From: Bathynomus jamesi
Taxonomy: Eukaryota > Arthropoda > Malacostraca > Isopoda > Cirolanidae
Length of the DNA stretch: 64,000 nt
Assembly: GCA_023014485.1 (NCBI GenBank)
Contig: JAJOZX010012283.1
Location: forward strand, 1-64,000
Reading direction: 5' to 3'
The notes below the pieces were generated by a model. That model was not told where the DNA came from. It searched no databases and saw nothing but the letters and a program-made list of their open reading frames with translations. Positions 1-10,599 of this stretch are shown one piece after another. How positions within the stretch are numbered: the first letter of the stretch is position 1; every line of letters begins with the position of its first letter. A program made the translations under genes and the position numbers.

Positions 1-384
1 TTTTGTAGCCATGTTTCATGGTGTGATAATTTCTGCACTAATAATATAATTTGGCACTCCCAAACTTAAGGACTTGAACTGGGAAGGCGGATGACCGCAA
101 TGCGCGCACGTTTTTAAAATTATAGTATACGTTTCAAAACGCTTCATTGTGTATCAGCTGTTTATTTCGGTCGGTTGTCATACATACACGCACGTTTGTA
201 AACGTATACCATACGTTTAAAAACGTTTCAATGTGTATCGGCTGTTTATTTCGGTGGAAGAATAAAATAATTTTAAAACTGTAAGGCAGAAAACCTTAAA
301 AATTAGTTATATTTTATTTAAATAAGAGCTCGTCGGTCACTAAAAATTGCCTCGTGGGTCAGTACTTGACCCGCGGGTCAGTGG

Positions 385-470
385 TTCGCTATCACTGGTC
401 TAGGGCCCTAGGCCCATAGGTTCCCAACCGGTGGGCCATGGTGGATTTTCTAGTGGGCCACAACTAGTGT
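385..470. repeat. hAT-like MITE fragment (weak)
   Basis: A short GGCC-rich stretch contains GGTTCCCAACCGGTGGGCC, which resembles the end of the hAT-like MITE at 48693-48886 (CAGTGGTTCCCAACCGG). Only a fragment is recognisable and no paired inverted end or target duplication was found. The rest of 1-514 shows no coding signal. Confidence 0.3.
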
Positions 471-514
471 TTGTAATGCTTCAAAATAAGTCGGATATAT
501 TACAAAAAATGTCC

Positions 515-537
515 ATATATATATATATATATATATA
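515..537. repeat. AT microsatellite
   Basis: Pure AT dinucleotide run that directly abuts the left inverted repeat of the TIR element at 538. The TA at 536-537 would be the target-site copy. Confidence 0.9.
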
Positions 538-1440
538 CAGGGCGTCCCAAAAAAATGTATACAACTTTAAATAATTATAAAGGCAGTGTTTATTAAAATA
601 CATTTCATTTTCAAAATGTAATAGAATCTACAGACATTATTTAATTGTTTTGTCAACGCCTGTTTTCAAACTGACGTCCGTTCTGGTCCAGGCACTGCTG
701 ATAACGCGAAGCAATGGAATCGCAAACATCACGAAACATTTCGTTTGGTATTTGTGTGCATTCTCGTTCAATGGCTGCTCTCAATTCAGCGACTGTTGCA
801 GGTTTATAGCGTAGACTTTCTTTAAGTATCCCATAAAAAAAAGTCTAGTGGTGTGAGGTCTGGTGAGCGCGGAGGGTATTCTACGAAACCCCTTCGTCCA
901 ATCCACATCCACATCCACATCGTGCCAAGTACCACTCGCAATACTCCACTCTCGGTCCGGATCATCTTCATTAATAGCATGGACTAATCTTGGAATGTAA
1001 CTTTTCCATTGACAGCGCTTCAAAATGCGTGTTGGACAGACGATTCTGAAATTCCTACCTCACGACTCGCTTGCCGCACAGATTTTCTTGGACTTTGGTG
1101 ATACGTTTCCAGTACTCTTCTGCTTTGTGGGGCTTGTCGATGTCCGTGGTCTTCCGGAACGCTTCTTGTGGACATTCTGAACAGTTCCATCGGATTCAAA
1201 CTTATCTCTAATTCGAGTGATGGTAAGTCGCGGGTGGATCTGTTTGAAACTCCCTCCTAAACTGTCTTTGCACTTCAACTGCGTTTTTCACACTTCCAGT
1301 AGCATTTTAGAATGAATTTCCTTTGTTCAAAGCTTAGTCTGACTGCCATTATTAATTCTAATGGGTTTAACTTGGAAAGAAAGAAACATCAATTGAGCTA
1401 TCAGCTGTTAAAGTGTGTATACATTTTTTTGGGACGCCTG
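538..1440 (-). mobile_element. Tc1/mariner-superfamily TIR element, internally deleted
   Basis: The left end reads CAGGGCGTCCCAAAAAAATG and the right end is its reverse complement apart from one base (the outer C-A-G-G-C-G-T-C-C-C-A7-TGTATACA is shared). The element is flanked by TA inside AT repeats on both sides, as expected for the IS630/Tc1/mariner superfamily. It is about 0.9 kb, shorter than an autonomous member. Coding remnants lie on the minus strand. Confidence 0.85.
653..1349 (-). pseudogene. DUF4817/DDE_3-type transposase remnant
   Basis: Minus-strand reading begins with MAVRLSFEQRKFIL at 1349, a helix-turn-helix start seen in insect transposases of the DUF4817 plus DDE_3 type. 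It continues with TITRIRDKFESDGTVQN and RSGRPRTS, then [20 protein letters not shown], and ends near 653 after a [20 protein letters not shown] block that holds the third catalytic acidic residue. Frame changes and stops occur near 1265-1310 and 930. The central part with the first two catalytic aspartates is missing, so the copy cannot be active. Family assignment rests on motif recognition only. Confidence 0.75.
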
Positions 1441-1469
1441 TATATATATATATATATAATATATATATA
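1441..1469. repeat. AT microsatellite between two TIR elements
   Basis: AT dinucleotide run separating the right end of the 538-1440 element from the left end of the 1470-2875 element. It supplies the TA target duplications of both. Confidence 0.9.
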
Positions 1470-2875
1470 AAGGGTGATCCAGAGAAATGGGACCCCAAAG
1501 AAACCCCTGTAACTCTTAAAGTATAAGTCCTTTTATAAAATCATACGCATCATCGAAAGAGGATAGTTACAAGTTTGTACAGGATTGTATAGGTTTGACA
1601 ATACAAGACAAGATAAGATACAAAACAAAATAAAAGTGTTAGTTAAAACTAACCCTTCACCCTTCACCCTTCAACCTTCAAGATGACTGCATGGACTGTG
1701 GAACAGCTGCGTTTCATAACTGAGCAATATTATGAGCATGGAAGAAGTGTAGTTTCAGCTCAAAGATCTTTCAAGACAAATTTTCAGATATCAAAATCAC
1801 CTTCTAAGAAAGTAATCCGTCGGTGTGTCAGAAATTTTTCCCTAACTGGCAGCATTGGAAAAAGAAAACCAACTGGAAGAGTGCGCACAGCAAGGATAGA
1901 CGAGATCATTAACAGAACTCATGAAATTGTACAGGATAATCCTAACATAAGCATCAGACGTGCTTCTCAGCTGTTAGGAGTTGGATATGGAACAACACAC
2001 CGTATATTCAAGCAAAATTTAATGCTCTTTCATATAAAATCAAACAGTGCAACAATAAACGATGGAGATTTCGCACGAAGATGACAATTCTGTCAATGGA
2101 TCAAACAGAAGGTAAATGACACCACCAATTTTCTAGCAACTTTGATTATGTCAGACGAAGCCCATTTTCACTTGAATGGAACTGTAAACAAACAAAATTG
2201 TCGTTCTGGGCAACAGAAAATCCATTGAATATTACCGAAGTCCCGTTGCATAGTCAGCGTGTAACTGTTTGGTGTGGTCTCTACTGCATCTCGATCATAG
2301 GGCCGTACTTTTCGAGGATTCCACCGGAAACACGGTCACTGTAAATGGTGATCGCTACGAAAAATGTTGACCGATTTCCTTATTCCTAAATTAAGAGATC
2401 TTTGTCTAGAAAACCACTGGTTCCAACAAGACGGAGCTACCTGCCATACCACGAGGAACTGCATGGCAGTTTTGCGTCAAACGTTTCCAGGCGAGTTAAT
2501 CTCAAGATTTGGAGACGTTGAATGGCCCGCAAGGTCTCCGGATTTTTCCCTTAGATTATTATCTCTGGGGATATTTAAAGAGTAGGGTCTACAGAAATAA
2601 CCCAACGACCTTGCAAGAATTGAAGGCCGCCATCACAAATGAGATACAGGCCATACCACCGCACACTTGCAAAAGTGATGCAGAACTTACAAGCGAGAAC
2701 ACGAATGCTTGGCAACTAATAGAGCACATTTGAAAGGAGTCATTTTTAAAAAATAAATATTTCATAATAAACTTGTAACTCTACTCTTTCGAATGATATA
2801 TAGTTTTTATGAAAGGAATTAAATATTAAGAATATTTGGCTTTTTTTATGGGTCCCATTTATCTGGATCACCCAG
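1470..2875 (+). mobile_element. Tc1/mariner-superfamily TIR element with transposase remnant
   Basis: The left end contains GGGTGATCCAGAGAAATGGG and the right end contains its inverted counterpart (CCCATTTATCTGGATCACCC). TA lies immediately outside both ends and AT repeats continue on each side. The length of about 1.4 kb is close to a full-length element of this type. The termini differ from those of the neighbouring element, so this is a separate family rather than a tandem copy. Confidence 0.88.
1683..2733 (+). pseudogene. DUF4817/DDE_3-type transposase, frameshifted
   Basis: The first 133 codons (1683-2084) form an N-terminal helix-turn-helix: MTAWTVEQLRFITEQYYEHG, then TGRVRTARIDEI and SIRRASQLLGVGYGTTHRIF. 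After a frame break, catalytic-core pieces follow: a SDEAHFHLNG-like stretch near 2152, NHWFQQDGATCHTTR near 2415 (second aspartate), and WPARSPDF followed in another frame by PLDYYLWGYLKS near 2550 (third aspartate). At least two frameshifts and stops separate the parts, so the gene is dead although nearly full length. It runs in the orientation of its TIR element. Confidence 0.82.
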
Positions 2876-2899
2876 TATATATATATATATATTATATAT

Positions 2900-2937
<38 letters not shown>
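2876..2937. repeat. AT microsatellite
   Basis: About 60 bp of AT repeats with a few phase slips, immediately downstream of the TIR element that ends at 2875. Confidence 0.9.
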
Positions 2938-5395
2938 GCGGTCAGACAGAATTTCCCTTTCCCCGCCATTCTCAAACATCATGGAATCAAAACAAAGGCT
3001 ATACACATGGGCATAAAACTGGCCCCCACAGGAAACACAGATTCTGTGGTATTTCCCGAAGCGACCACCAGAGGACGTCACCAAGACCTATAAAATGTAG
3101 CAGCTTCCTCAAATCTCAGCACCTTCATCAGTAGCACCACTCGTCAAGCCACCCGCTCTCCGGCATTCGCCGGAGAGCGGCCTGCTGTTCCTTTAAGGCT
3201 CCGGTCGAGCCTACACGAAGTCTATCATCAAGTAAGGCTCTACCAAACTTCACTCCGCTCATTACTTTCTCCTCGTGAACCTACTCTCTCCACGTAGCGC
3301 CATCACGACCTCAGCCGGCCTCAGTCTCCAGATTCACTTTCGGTCAAACCTCAAACGCAATACGGTCAACTTTCATCTAAGGCCTACGGTCTCCAAGTTC
3401 ATCGACGGGCGAAACGCATTACGATTGTGAAAAATGCTCTGTATGAATTGGTCCACAATTAACCCACCCCTTATATCTCCAGTCTAACTATAGAGTAGAT
3501 TAAGTCTAGCCTTGTAGGGGTCAGCCTAGAGATTCCGGAAATGGTCCAGAGCGGGCAGATAAATTGAGGTCCACAGTAGGATTCCTCACCAAATTAGGTT
3601 AGGGCAATCTACCTTCACCTTTGTTAAGCTATGAGTTGATACTAGGTCTTAGGCCACAATGTAGGCCTAATTTGTCTGACCGAGCTTAATTTAATGAGTT
3701 TACTTTAGACTGGGTTAAAAACACAATTAGTCACTTACTGCTAGTATTAGAGAGTCCCTTTTCCTGTCTTGTTTAATTGTTAAGAGCGTACTTGCTGGTG
3801 GAGATCTTTTTTCGGTGTCTGTTCTTCTCCCTTCTCTCGTCCCGTCTTGTCGCCCCGTTCCTCGTTTTCGTTCCCCCTTGTCTTCCTTTTTTCGGGGCTT
3901 TTTCCACCAGCGTGGTCTTGGTTTTTTTTCGGTTGGTTGATCGGTAATGTATATCTATTACCGAGCACGCTCTTGTCACACAGTATGTAAATACTAGTGT
4001 GGAGAATAACTCTGGTGAGCAACCAATTGGTTTCATTCACCCAGTTATTGACATAAAAGGAATTTAATAATTGTTAGATTAACTACCTACCTACTCAGTG
4101 AACCATTTTCGTTACCTCCCAACTACCCACTCATCAGTTTTCCATAACGATCAAACCTTCACCTTGGCCTACAGTCTCCAGAGTTATTCATCGTTTCGGT
4201 AGGCTTCTGCGGTCTTGGCTCAGCCTACATAATTTTGTTAGGGCGTGCTTCCACAAACTCTGCCTAATCACGTAGACCCTAAGTGTTCCCATTACCGTGC
4301 AAACTAACTCTCGCGTTAAGACCGCAGTAGGCCTATTCAAGTGTTGTACCAATACCGTAATTTTGTATCACCCTGTTATTGTGTTTATTCGTATAATTTA
4401 CTTATCTTGCATCTTATTGTTTATGCGCTCCTTTAATGCATTACACTTTCCCGACCTAATCCATATACTGTGCCGTACCGTACTTCCATTATTTCTGTTA
4501 TCAATAGGCTTCATTATTTATTCTGTGTTCGCTCGGCATATCTCATTAGCCTACCTAAATTATTGTTTATCATCATTGTACTTATTTAACAATTAGGCTG
4601 TATAACCATTTCTTATTGCTAATACTCATTGCTAATACTCAGCTATTTTTAGCATAGTGTAGATGCCGTTATATAATTGTTAATCATTATAAATACCTTT
4701 TATTGAACTGTTAATCACTGTGAACAAATAATTTATTTTCCTAATTAAACAGAAAACAAGGAAATTTCTCTCTCCTTATTAAATATTGTTTATTTGGGCC
4801 TACCGATCCCACGAAAACTGCTCGGGGGCCCCCATGTTTCAGAGCCTATGTAAAATTGTAGGTCCCCTCCGTCACATGACCTCCGTTGTTACAGAGGAGG
4901 TTAAACCCATATCATTATTATTTAAGTTTACCAGAAACATAAGCATAGTTGGTAGAATGATTGCTAGTTGCCGTAGCCCCTTGACTATTTGGATTGATTG
5001 CCAAGTAGACTCATAATTAGCCATGTATTTGGATGTTGTGACAGGGTTGGTTTTGAAGAGACTGTTCCGTTCCTGTTACCCAAGCCCCAGTCAATAGATA
5101 TATCTCTTCCTGTAGGAGTTGGGTCCGCCGTACGCGGGTTTCCACATAAAGCTACAGAAATTTAAACTGGTCAAAGTTGTTAACCGAGGTTTTTCGAACA
5201 ATGAGGCGGAGGAACGGACGGATGTGTGTGTTCAGTCTTTTTGGTCTTCGGGTTTTGACCATTGAATTTTCCAGTCTTCTTTGTGATCTTTAAGTTCTTT
5301 CACACCTATAGTTAGAACAATTAATAAACTTTATTAAATCTTAGAGCCTGGGGCATTCCCTTGTACCGCTGTTGGAGTTCATTACGGGACGATAA
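2938..5395. other. Unassigned 2.4 kb, possibly a solo LTR or old retroelement remnant
   Basis: No convincing coding sequence is seen. The stretch starts right after an AT repeat, has a TATA-like CTATAAAAT at about 3088, a perfect GC-rich hairpin (CTCTCCGG ... CCGGAGAG, about 3165-3180), several recurrences of GGCCTACGGTCTCC-like phrases, and AATAAA-type signals near 5318. The layout of promoter-like start and polyadenylation-like end would suit a large LTR, but no terminal duplications, primer site or second copy are visible, so this is a guess. Confidence 0.2.
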
Positions 5396-5400
5396 ATATG

Positions 5401-5443
5401 TATAGTGTAGTGTAGTGTAGTGTAGTGTAGTATAGTATAGTAT
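5401..5443 (+). repeat. TAGTG pentanucleotide repeat
   Basis: Five or so TAGTG units followed by TAGTA units. A simple sequence repeat in noncoding DNA. Confidence 0.9.
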
Positions 5444-5474
5444 TGACTATTGACTCAAAAGTTTCTCGGTAGTT

Positions 5475-5610
5475 AACACCATTACCATATAAGCGCAATG
5501 AAGACACTGAGGTCGGGGGTTCAACTCTCGAGGGTGCTGGCTAATAATAACCTAGCAATTAACGCAGTGGCCTGAGCGCTGCTAGTTTGTGGCACTCCTG
5601 ACAGATTACA
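5475..5610 (+). repeat. SINE-like dispersed repeat, copy 1
   Basis: Contains CGGGGGTTCAACTCTCGAGG (tRNA B-box-like), GTGCTGGCTAATAATAACCT, and GTGGCCTGAGCGCTG in that order. The same blocks in the same order occur on the minus strand at 6640-6750. The B-box-like block hints at a tRNA-related SINE, but a complete tRNA-like head is not seen. Confidence 0.55.
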
Positions 5611-6161
5611 CAAGTCTGCATTCCAAACCAAAGTACGAGATGTTTAATTTCTATTACATGATCTTATACAATTTTGCCATGCTAATTTCAAATTTCACAT
5701 TTCACAACCATTTTTCCATATCACGTCAGGGTTTCTCACAAAATATATGGCGGATATATCATAGTATGTTCATAGTATGTATTAAACAACTAAATTTCCA
5801 AGAGTACAAAATTATAAGAAATACAAAGACAATACATTTCGAAGTAAATTCATCTTTCATACTTAATTGATACATAATAAATAGATCAATCGTGATTGAT
5901 TAGTAGGAGAAAATCGTCGTTTCCTTGCTCGCTTCTTGTGCTACATTTCTTCCGAGCTTTCCCGTTTCAGAGACCAGTAGTAGTCTGCCATCATGTTGAC
6001 ATCCCACCTTCCCTTGGTATCTTTTTCCCTATTTTTATATCCTGGTGGAACCTTTCTTTTTGTTCCTCACTCACACTACCCAAGTTTTCAGGAAAATAGT
6101 CCAAAAGCGAGTGAAGGAAGTGAACCTTTTAGACTCGGGTTGTAGCCTAGCTTTTCAAATA
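5611..6161. other. No recognised feature
   Basis: AT-rich sequence with only short open frames that lack codon or motif support. I see nothing assignable here. Confidence 0.5.
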
Positions 6162-6217
6162 AATATATATATATATTATATATATATATATAGATATATA
6201 TATATATATATATATAG
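6162..6217. repeat. AT microsatellite
   Basis: AT dinucleotide run with two interruptions. Confidence 0.9.
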
Positions 6218-6639
6218 TATATGGTATCTGCATATAAATATAATGAATAAATCATTTTATGTATATATATACACATATATGGCATATTTGGGTGTATGTC
6301 TGTATACCACCCATACAAAGTGGTAATTACTCTGGTAATTACAGGACAATGCTTATTTTTAGGTATAGCTTTTACGTAAGACTAATTTGAGATGCTAAAT
6401 AAATAGATATGAATGAGATTTCGTCAGATACAAAAAGGGGTTCTTGTCGTATGAAGAAGTTTGAGAACCACTGTTCTACATAGGCACGAAATTATCATTT
6501 TAATGGAAATAATATACCCACAAGAACCCCTCATGAGCAATATTTATATTTGGAGCTATTGAGTAAATGCCCAATTAGCCGATAAAGAGAAGTGCATCAT
6601 GATAGACTGTTTGATATATTTGGTTAAAATAATAATTCA

Positions 6640-6750
6640 GGAGGGACAGAAATTGGCACAGCGCTCAGGCCAACTAACGCGGTCCGTTGCTCTAACTCCC
6701 ATATTATTATCACCAGCACCATCGGGAGTCGAGCCCCCGATTATATTAGG
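6640..6750 (-). repeat. SINE-like dispersed repeat, copy 2 (inverted)
   Basis: Reverse complement matches the 5475-5610 repeat: CGGGGGCTCGACTCCCGATG, GTGCTGGTGATAATAATA and TTGGCCTGAGCGCTG. The two copies lie head to head about 1 kb apart and differ by many substitutions, so they are old independent insertions. Confidence 0.55.
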
Positions 6751-6824
6751 GAAAGGATTATTTATCTTTATATTCTAGTCATACCTCTCTTGAAATTTTT
6801 TAGTTATATTTTATTTGGAGAAAA

Positions 6825-6850
6825 GTGTGTGTGTGTGTGTGTGTGTGTGT
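6825..6850 (+). repeat. GT microsatellite
   Basis: Pure GT run of about 26 bp. Confidence 0.9.
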
Positions 6851-8450
6851 CAAATAAAAGTAGATTAACTTCAAATGAGTGGGTGGGAGTAAATCGTGGT
6901 GACGTCATAACAGAGATCACTGAAACCGAACATTCGTCACGAATTAGACATTAAAAGTTAATTTCATAAAATCCGTGAGATTGAGGAATGAATGAACGGA
7001 AAATGAAGATACATTAATAAAGAGAGAAAAACAAAATATGTAAGAGTTAACTAATGTCACCCCGTGCGTAGTGCGTACTAGAACTAGACCGACAACTGAA
7101 CACACGCGGGAAGACGAGTCATCATGGTAGAGCTGTGAGCCATTCTCCATTAAAAAGCAATGAATGAGGCGAGTATAGATAGGAAGACGAAGGAATTGCG
7201 AGGACGGATTAGAGTCTTTTGACCCGTGTCATTTACGAGTATACATTTATGGTGGTAATAACTTCATCTCAAGGTCGGTGCCAGACCTTAGGCACTCACT
7301 GCGGCATGACGAATCTCCGAAAGGTGCCTGTATTCATGAGTCAAGCATTCAACATTCAGCACATTTAATTTTAGGTTAGGTCGTACTAGTTTAACTTAAT
7401 TCGTGGTAAATTAGGTTAGGTTAAACGAGTTGAAGACAAAATGAATATAGATCCGTAAAGAAATATGCGAAAATTGCAGTAATTTTCCGGCAGGGATGCA
7501 AAGATGCGCGAGACTTTACTACCTTTTCCTCATTCTCATTACCCCAGCAGTATGGCTTGAGTAGTTACACCGAAAGTCGACGCTAATGAAAAACAGAAAC
7601 CAAGAAATGAATAGTGCTCTCCATTTTTGGCGCACCAAGTGCCCTCATTACGGACGGACTTGTTTTTAGAAAACTACATAAAATTGCGGATGAAGTCGCG
7701 TGAAGTACTGAAACTAGAACGATCCTTGTTTTTTAGTGATCTTGTCGATTTATATATATATTTATTATAAACTTATCTAGTTTGCCTATTTGAATGGAAG
7801 AAAAGTATAAAATATAAAATATTATAATTTTTACAGTCAAACTTTTATAGTCAAACTTTTATCAACCTTTTATCTTATCACAAATGATGATGAATACAGG
7901 AAAATTTAATGTTATAACAGAAAGAAGCCGGCTGTGGGCTGCTTTGCTTTTGGATTGCGGTGAAATTATTAGAATTAACAACAGTCAATCGCTTTTAACT
8001 GAATAACCACTAAGATTTATAATCCTTTCAATTGAAAAAGTTCAACCACGTATTTAAGTTTCGATAAACGCTAAAAGTTTATTTAATTCATATTAATCGA
8101 AAGTTCTAAAAAAGTTTTTATTCAGAAGTGAGAACAAAACAACCTATAAATGAAAGACAGGTAGGCTTAAGCGATTGTTTTCAATTCAAATTAAGTGCTG
8201 CAATACATGCTTTCGTGTTAGGCACTATTCCTATTACGGGAAATTCACTACTTTTTACTTTAATTCTGACATGTGACATTAAGTAGTGAGAGTGTCGCTA
8301 TCCAATATAATAGAAGTTAGCCGATAATGTCATGTACTGTTTCACTGGTAATTTATTTTGATAGCAGGAATGGATGAATGGATGGATATTGGATAGGCAA
8401 GGAAATTTGAACAGAATTTCTTTGGAAGAATTTTAAACGCTTTTTTTTAT
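6851..8450. other. No recognised feature
   Basis: Noncoding, AT-rich sequence. TTAGGTTAGG-like phrases occur near 7372-7420 but only as two or three units. No long open frame with plausible composition was found on either strand. Confidence 0.5.
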
Positions 8451-8492
<42 letters not shown>

Positions 8493-8524
8493 CTATCTAT
8501 TTATCTATATTTATATCTATCTAT
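8451..8524 (+). repeat. TATC tetranucleotide microsatellite
   Basis: About fifteen TATC/CTAT units with a few interruptions near the right end. Confidence 0.92.
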
Positions 8525-10349
8525 TTACTTTATAGAAATTTCCAGATAAGTTTAAATCAACAATTTTTATAACAGTAATCACTCCTATATCTAATCTATA
8601 GTTTTTTTTATTATTTCCAGCTACATTAAGAATAGAATATGAGCATACTTTTCAAACTTAAGAGATGAACATTGAAGTTTGTATAACACTTTCTCTTCAC
8701 AAAAGAGTAGTGATTTATTTTGAACCTCCATTATTCGAATAAAAATTTACAGCCTCATTAAGGTGGGAATGGGGCTATATTTTATTGTTTTTGAGAGCAC
8801 ATATAAAATATTAAATTCTGAGAGGCTAAACTTGGCCATTTGCAAATTGCCGACTCTGCAGGCTAGAATTCTGAACAAAAATTAATAAATGGTAATACCT
8901 GTGTTCATATTTCACACATTGAAGGCCCAACAGAACCCTGTTGTAACTCTGCCCAAATGTTTTTAAAGCTGTATTTAGTGACATTCCTAGAACACTGAAG
9001 TTTTTAGTGGTTCAAGACATGTAATAAAAATATCCACAGGTCATATCAAAGTTAAGACGCACTTGCGGCTCTAACTTTACTATCGTCAGTCATTTGTTTC
9101 TTTTATCACTCCACAGTATCCCCATTAAACTAAATTCCCATTTCGTGGTAACCATTAGGTACTGGAAGTGACCACACAAATGACACTACTTGGGACAGCT
9201 GAGTAGGGCGCAGTAGCCGTAGTTAAAAGTGTAGAGCAAGAATTTACACCCTTTACCCATAAAAATAGAAACACCCGTTCTGAACGGTCCTTCAAATAGC
9301 AATGCCCATCATCATTATTATTTAAAATAGGCTATTTACTAGTAAATTCTGTTAAATCTAAAAAAATGCAGAGACTAATTGTAAATGAAACGTTTAATAC
9401 GCTTTTCTTGGTAAACATTTTTGGCAAAATGACAGCTACGCAACACTTAAAAGATCGTTCCCTTTGACCTTCAGTCGTAGCACACTTAAACTAGGGTTTA
9501 CTTATACTGTTATTCATAGACCGGAATTAATTTTTTACAGAATCGATCTTTGAAAAATATAACCAGATTTGATATTTCAATTCTTCCTATCGTATTCACA
9601 GAAAACAGATTCTACGGGTCATTATGTTCTAGAATGAAAATATTTTTAATGAATCCTTTGCAACTATAACAAAAGGCCATTTAAAACTTTAAAATTCTTA
9701 AACGAGCAATAGATCATGCTTTACGCAAGTTTATACTGGTTCGACTGTTGATTGTTAATTGAAACCTTCATCGTGTGGGGGGGAGGGGGAAGGAGGAGGA
9801 GGGCATAAGTGAGGTTGTGCGTGATAATTCAAGATGTACAGAGATAATTTTTTGTGAGGTAACTCTTTCGGTACTTAGAACATTAAAAAAATGTATACAT
9901 TTAAAAATCTAAATATTTTTACTGTTGGAAAAAGCTATGTTCCTCCTGATTAGGTTAAAATGGATTAACTTGCCTTAAATTAACCTGATTTAAGTTAGGG
10001 TAGGCGAGTTGGTACCTTACTGATTATGAATTTCTCAGAAAACTCCTTTTGAAGGCCTTAATTGCTTCCGGGCTACTTCTTATCCACTTCTTGGTTCGAT
10101 GCCATTAAGGTTAAGTTAGCTAGTTTCTTGCTTTAGAAAGTAAAATGTTAAAAGTCAGTACCTCGCTTATGCGGAGGGTGTGTGTGTGTGTAAATTACAG
10201 AAAAGAAGTTAGGATACAAACGAACATGTGAAACAGCAAACATTATATTTTAAATATTCTGTAGAATTAGTAGTTGGTTAAATATGTCACCGAAAACTAA
10301 ATACCCATTTCTACTACAACGGTTATAAAATGAGAATAATGTTTGGGGT
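8525..10349. other. No recognised feature (upstream of the + strand exon)
   Basis: AT-rich sequence without supported genes. It precedes the splice acceptor of the exon at 10600, so it is probably intron or 5' flank of that gene. A G-rich run near 9775-9800 and a GT run near 10180 are the only simple-sequence features. Confidence 0.45.
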
Positions 10350-10480
10350 TGTTTAACCGCCCCCTCAACATCCATGAGGTTATATGACAGAGAGGACCTA
10401 CAGTTTTTTGTGGAATCTGAACCCACTCACTAACCCACCATCATGTTCGGTGATCAGTTAATAGACGCCGACTAATAATA
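10350..10480 (-). repeat. Diverged 5S-derived SINE fragment
   Basis: Shares the order of phrases seen in the better copies at 25842 and 30320: GGTTGTTTAACCGCC, GAGGTTATATGACAGAGAGG, ACCTACAG, GGAATCTGAACCCAC. The 5S-like head is not clear here. It lies just upstream of the exon acceptors at 10521 and 10599. Confidence 0.4.
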
Positions 10481-10599
10481 TAGGGATGCGTTTAACTTAA
10501 CATTCTTTACCCTATTTGCAGTATAAAGATCAAATCGGTAATGAATTTTATAGTATGAAGTCACCCCCAACTGTTATTAATTACATAAATATATTTCAG

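Noticed and set aside
2746..3093. Open frames with long alternating Tyr/Ile stretches
   Set aside because: These are translations of AT microsatellites; the same applies to the Ile/Tyr, Cys/Val and Thr/His runs elsewhere in the window.
7372..7425. TTAGGTTAGG phrases suggesting interstitial telomeric repeat
   Set aside because: Only two or three imperfect units occur, well within chance in AT-rich DNA.
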